From assembly GCA_004356685.1 (NCBI GenBank), contig SMWS01000036.1, forward strand, positions 1 to 17,850: a stretch of DNA of 17,850 nucleotides, given 5' to 3'. This document shows positions 15,752 through 17,850 of the stretch, piece by piece. This stretch comes from Deltaproteobacteria bacterium. Lineage in GTDB: Bacteria; Desulfobacterota_D; UBA1144; Nemesobacterales; N074bin48. Position 1 is the stretch's first letter, and every line of letters begins with the position of its first letter. The notes under the pieces are model-generated. The model had not been told where the DNA came from, ran no database searches, and saw only the letters and a list, made by a program, of their open reading frames with translations. Position numbers and translations under genes: made by a program.

Positions 15752-16474
15752 ATGACTAAAACTTCTGATGAAGAACAACTGGATCTATCCGAAAAGGGAA
15801 GAATGAAGGATGGAACAGTAATATCACTGGACAGGAGATTATTTTTTCAATTCTTTGCATTTGGTAATTGCTTCGAAATAAATACCATAACAAAATTTTT
15901 AAGAAAATCGAACATCGATGGAGTTTTATATATTGATATTAACGACCCTCATGGAATTGGATTTCTTACCATGAATGAAAATCCGAGTTATTTTGCAACA
16001 ACTCTTAGAGAAATTTTAAATGAGGAACCATTTAAAAACCTTTCTATCAAATCTGAATTTACCATGTTTGGAAGAACTTATTCATTTGGATATGAAACCA
16101 ATCTGCAGGAAACCCTGTTATCCGGTCCTAAAAAAAAGGTTTTAGACCCTGACTGGAGATGGGCAATCTGGTACCCGCTTAGAAGAAAAAAGAATTTTGA
16201 GAGCCTTCCAGAAGATGAACAGAGAGCAATACTGGGTGAACATGGAAAATTAGGGTTTAAATTTGGCAAAGCAGGCTTTGCAAAAGACATCAGACTATCT
16301 TGTCATGGGATCGACAAAAACGATAACGATTTTGTTATCGGAGTTATTGGTAAAAAACTACACCCTTTATCCGCATGCATCGAGGCTATGAGAAAAACAA
16401 GGCAAACATCCGAGTATCTAGAAAGCCTTGGCCCGTTTTTCGTAGGTAGAGCAGTCTGGCAAAGTAAAATTTAA
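15752..16474 (+). CDS. Chlorite dismutase / coproheme decarboxylase (HemQ) family protein
   Basis: The family uses heme or coproheme, either to split chlorite or to decarboxylate coproheme III in heme synthesis. The 240-residue length fits. The C-terminal half carries the family core: WYPLRRKKNFESLPEDEQR (140-158), the probable heme-ligating His164 in LGEHGKLG (161-168), CHGID (184-188) and DFVIG (193-197), then the C-terminal MRKTRQTSEYLESLGPFFVG (213-232). Tyr141 in the YP motif is compatible with coproheme decarboxylase (ChdC Tyr in YPMxK). The following Lys position is Arg145. By eye alignment the distal residue (Arg in chlorite dismutase, Gln in Firmicutes ChdC) would be Asp179. This is uncertain without an alignment. 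GAGGTGGG precedes the ATG at 15752 by about eight bases. Which reaction it performs cannot be decided, and no other heme gene is in the window. Confidence 0.8.
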   Translation: MTKTSDEEQLDLSEKGRMKDGTVISLDRRLFFQFFAFGNCFEINTITKFLRKSNIDGVLYIDINDPHGIGFLTMNENPSYFATTLREILNEEPFKNLSIKSEFTMFGRTYSFGYETNLQETLLSGPKKKVLDPDWRWAIWYPLRRKKNFESLPEDEQRAILGEHGKLGFKFGKAGFAKDIRLSCHGIDKNDNDFVIGVIGKKLHPLSACIEAMRKTRQTSEYLESLGPFFVGRAVWQSKI

Positions 16475-16489
16475 TATACCAGTAAAGTC

Positions 16490-16795
16490 TTAAGACAAAC
16501 CAAACATCTTATATTTTGAGAGTATGCTGTCTTTACATACTTTGGATACCCTAAATTTTACATCTTTTTTAGCAGGGATATCTATTTCTTCCCCTGTAGC
16601 CGGGTTCCTGCCCTTTCTTGCCTTTCTTTGGATGAGAACTAATTTCCCTACTCCTGGTAAAGTAAAGGAATTTTCTGCTTCTTTGTAGGATATTTCAGCT
16701 AATTCATCTAAAACAGCCGTGGCAGTTTTTTTTGTTATCCCGGTTCTTTCCGACAGTTCAGAAGCGAGTTGAGATTTTGTCATTGACTTAGCCAT
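16490..16795 (-). CDS. HU-family DNA-binding protein
   Basis: HU proteins are small dimeric nucleoid proteins that bend DNA. At 101 residues this is slightly longer than the usual 90. The N-terminal helix-turn-helix dimer region begins MTKSQLASELSERTG (5-19). The family signature is GKLVLIQRKARKGRNPATGEE (50-70), followed by IDIPAKKDVKFRVSK. It contains the RNPATG arm tip whose Pro intercalates into DNA. HU is favoured over IHF because there is no alpha/beta partner in view and the arm is the standard HU type. GGAGGG lies nine bases before the ATG. The upstream 154 bases (16796-16949) hold its promoter region, AT-rich and without a convincing -35/-10 pair. It converges on the chlorite dismutase-family gene, 15 bases apart. 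Confidence 0.95.
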   Translation of the reverse strand: MAKSMTKSQLASELSERTGITKKTATAVLDELAEISYKEAENSFTLPGVGKLVLIQRKARKGRNPATGEEIDIPAKKDVKFRVSKVCKDSILSKYKMFGLS

Positions 16796-16932
16796 TGTAT
16801 TAGACCCTCCATCCTTATTCTATATATAGATATTACTCTACTACATTATTCATAGAATTGTAATATTAAATTTAATAAATTTCCAATGAAAATATATATT
16901 AATTTAGTTGAATTTATAATTTTAGAGTTAAA

Positions 16933-16951
16933 AGCAAATATGATATTTGCT
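16933..16951 (-). terminator. Hairpin at the end of the ArsC-family gene
   Basis: AGCAAATAT (16933-16941) and ATATTTGCT (16943-16951) are perfect inverted copies around one base. As an RNA hairpin on the minus strand this gives eight pairs with a three-base loop, followed by a short TTTT run. The stem overlaps the stop codon of the gene. It is compatible with a weak intrinsic terminator. Confidence 0.45.
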
Positions 16952-17303
16952 AAATAACCTCTAATACTTTTTCAGGGGGTCTGCCAATAACAGCCTTATT
17001 GTTATAGATAACTATCGGTCTTTCTATCAATTTTGGGTTTTCCGATAATATTTTCAACCACTCTGTTCTTGATTTATTACTGGAAATAGAAAGCCCTAAA
17101 TCTGCAAATAGCTTCTCTTTAGTTCTAATAATGTCCTTTGGGTCTACTTCCAATTTCTTGCAAACATAATCTAATTCTTCTACGCTTGGTGGAGTTTTTA
17201 GATATTCTATGATTTTTAGGTCTAGATTATTTTCTTCTACAATTTTTAGCGTTTCCCTGCTTTTTGTACACCTGGGATTGTGAAAAATTATATTATTCAA
17301 CAT
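16950..17303 (-). CDS. arsC: ArsC-family glutaredoxin-dependent arsenate reductase
   Basis: Thioredoxin-fold ArsC enzymes reduce arsenate to arsenite using glutaredoxin/glutathione. The 117-residue protein has IFHNPRCTKSRETL (6-19) with the catalytic Cys12, and the three anion-binding Arg residues of the plasmid R773 enzyme appear at nearly the same numbers: Arg60 in DIIRTKE, Arg95 in IERPIV and Arg108 in VIGRPPE. This complete triad favours true ArsC (or YfgD-like) over Spx-type regulators, which lack these arginines. No arsR, arsB or acr3 gene is adjacent, so a dedicated arsenic operon is not visible, and many bacteria carry such a solo gene. The ATG at 17303 has no strong ribosome binding site. 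It diverges from the gene at 17411, with a 107-base AT-rich gap between them. Confidence 0.88.
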   Translation of the reverse strand: MLNNIIFHNPRCTKSRETLKIVEENNLDLKIIEYLKTPPSVEELDYVCKKLEVDPKDIIRTKEKLFADLGLSISSNKSRTEWLKILSENPKLIERPIVIYNNKAVIGRPPEKVLEVI

Positions 17304-17410
17304 TTATCAAAAATTCGCTTGGTAAAAATAAATTTTTATATGAAGATATTACCGGAACAGTTATTTTACAATAATAAACATTATATCCCCAACATCTATT
17401 AAATGAAATC

Positions 17411-17850
17411 TTGTTTAAAAATATTATAAAAGGAAAAATTGTAAAAGGTTACCGGGTTGCTTCAGGAATAAGTAAAAATAGCCCCTATCCTTCAGGTTCA
17501 ATAAAAATGCAGATTCCTTATTTCAAAAAACTTGGATTAGACCTCTACAATTATTATCCGGCAACTTTAAATATAAACATTTTTCCAAAAAAGTTTGAGT
17601 TAATAAACCCTGAGTACACTTTTAGAAATGTAAAATGGTTTGCAGATAAACCCGCAGAGGACTTCTCATTTTCTGCCTGTAAAATTATTCATAAAAATAA
17701 AATTTATGAAGGATATGTTTATTACCCTCGCCCTGAAACAAAAACAGCCCATTTTCATGATGAGTCGACTATTGAAATAATTACTAAATATATAAAAGAT
17801 GTTTATTATTCTTCAAATATTAAACTTTTTTTTAATTCAAACGAAGTTTG
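17411..17850 (+). CDS. Uncharacterised protein resembling the CTP-dependent riboflavin kinase (DUF120) fold; truncated by the right edge
   Basis: The frame is open from TTG 17411 to the window end (146 codons). An in-frame TAA at 17375-17377 and the absence of in-frame ATG make TTG the likely start. There is no clear ribosome binding site. The sequence reads GKIVKGYRVASG (8-19), a YPSGSIKMQ stretch (26-34), then KLGLDLYNYYPATLNINI (40-57). This follows the order of archaeal CTP-dependent riboflavin kinase: G.V.sG.G at the N-terminus, then a 'Gf.PypGTLNv' nucleotide-binding motif. Here Gly of GTLN is replaced by Ala (PATLN). Later comes FSFSACKI and then YVYYPRPETKTAHFHDESTIE, a conserved-looking element I do not find in the archaeal enzymes. 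Bacteria normally use RibF for this reaction, and ribF is present at 12489-13415, so this protein probably has another job. Confidence 0.55.
   Translation, partial: MFKNIIKGKIVKGYRVASGISKNSPYPSGSIKMQIPYFKKLGLDLYNYYPATLNINIFPKKFELINPEYTFRNVKWFADKPAEDFSFSACKIIHKNKIYEGYVYYPRPETKTAHFHDESTIEIITKYIKDVYYSSNIKLFFNSNEV

Noticed and set aside
16486..16495. Ten-base palindrome GTCTTAAGAC between the chlorite dismutase-family gene and HU
   Set aside because: There is no loop and no T-run, so it is not a hairpin terminator; a single short palindrome is not evidence of an operator.
17323..17338. TAAAAAT-AA-ATTTTTA palindrome upstream of the DUF120-like gene
   Set aside because: Low-complexity A/T repeat; palindromy here is not informative.
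1..17850. Search for CRISPR arrays, tRNA genes, transposases, integrases and phage genes
   Set aside because: No regularly spaced direct repeats, no tRNA-like cloverleaf and no recognisable mobile-element protein were seen; the window reads as chromosomal core plus a few accessory genes.

Overview
The window is AT-rich, gene-dense bacterial chromosome with short intergenic gaps and many genes overlapping or nearly touching. It encodes an envelope and core-metabolism gene set: the lipid II flippase MurJ, a prolipoprotein diacylglyceryl transferase, Trk potassium uptake, RecJ, two shikimate-pathway enzymes, RibF, HU, HtpX and HspQ. Lgt, MurJ, HtpX and HspQ together suggest a Gram-negative bacterium. 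HspQ and a possible DUF4911-like gene before murJ would fit a Proteobacteria- or Deltaproteobacteria-related lineage, perhaps an uncultured one. That is a weak inference, and no species can be named. There is no rRNA, tRNA, CRISPR array, transposase or phage gene.

Layout. (1) 1-907: remains of a trypsin-like serine protease family. An N-terminal domain fragment runs in from the left edge and is followed, in another frame, by the C-terminal GDSGS part. The stretch that should hold the catalytic His and Asp is missing. After a clear terminator comes a second, secreted-looking copy of the N-terminal domain alone. (2) 959-2143, minus strand: htpX-hspQ, a two-gene proteostasis operon with a heat-shock-like promoter candidate. 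(3) 2238-4032: a small uncharacterised gene overlapping murJ. (4) 4116-7010: UDP-glucose 6-dehydrogenase, a small single-span membrane protein, a TPR protein, and aroQ one base after it. (5) 7099-8802: recJ. (6) 8937-14280: a compact co-directional run lgt-trkA-trkH-ribF-aroE, with trkA and trkH overlapping by one base. (7) 14302-16474: a long nitroreductase-like protein (minus) diverging from a chlorite dismutase/coproheme decarboxylase family protein (plus). (8) 16490-17303, minus: an HU-family protein and an ArsC-family reductase. (9) 17411 to the right edge, plus: an uncharacterised protein resembling the archaeal CTP-dependent riboflavin kinase fold (DUF120), cut by the window end.

How the genes relate. 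aroQ and aroE carry out consecutive shikimate steps but lie in separate transcription units. murJ, lgt, ugd and the small membrane protein all serve the cell envelope. htpX and hspQ both deal with protein damage. TrkA is the cytoplasmic gating subunit for the TrkH channel.

Most of the window is ordinary housekeeping. The least explained material is the decayed protease locus and its solo N-terminal paralogue, the 437-residue nitroreductase-like protein with its His/Asp/Tyr-rich C-terminus, the chlorite dismutase family protein whose distal pocket looks atypical, and the DUF120-like protein at the right edge. I see no convincing multi-gene novel system. The divergent nitroreductase-like/chlorite dismutase-like pair is the best candidate for a functional unit that lacks a clear description.
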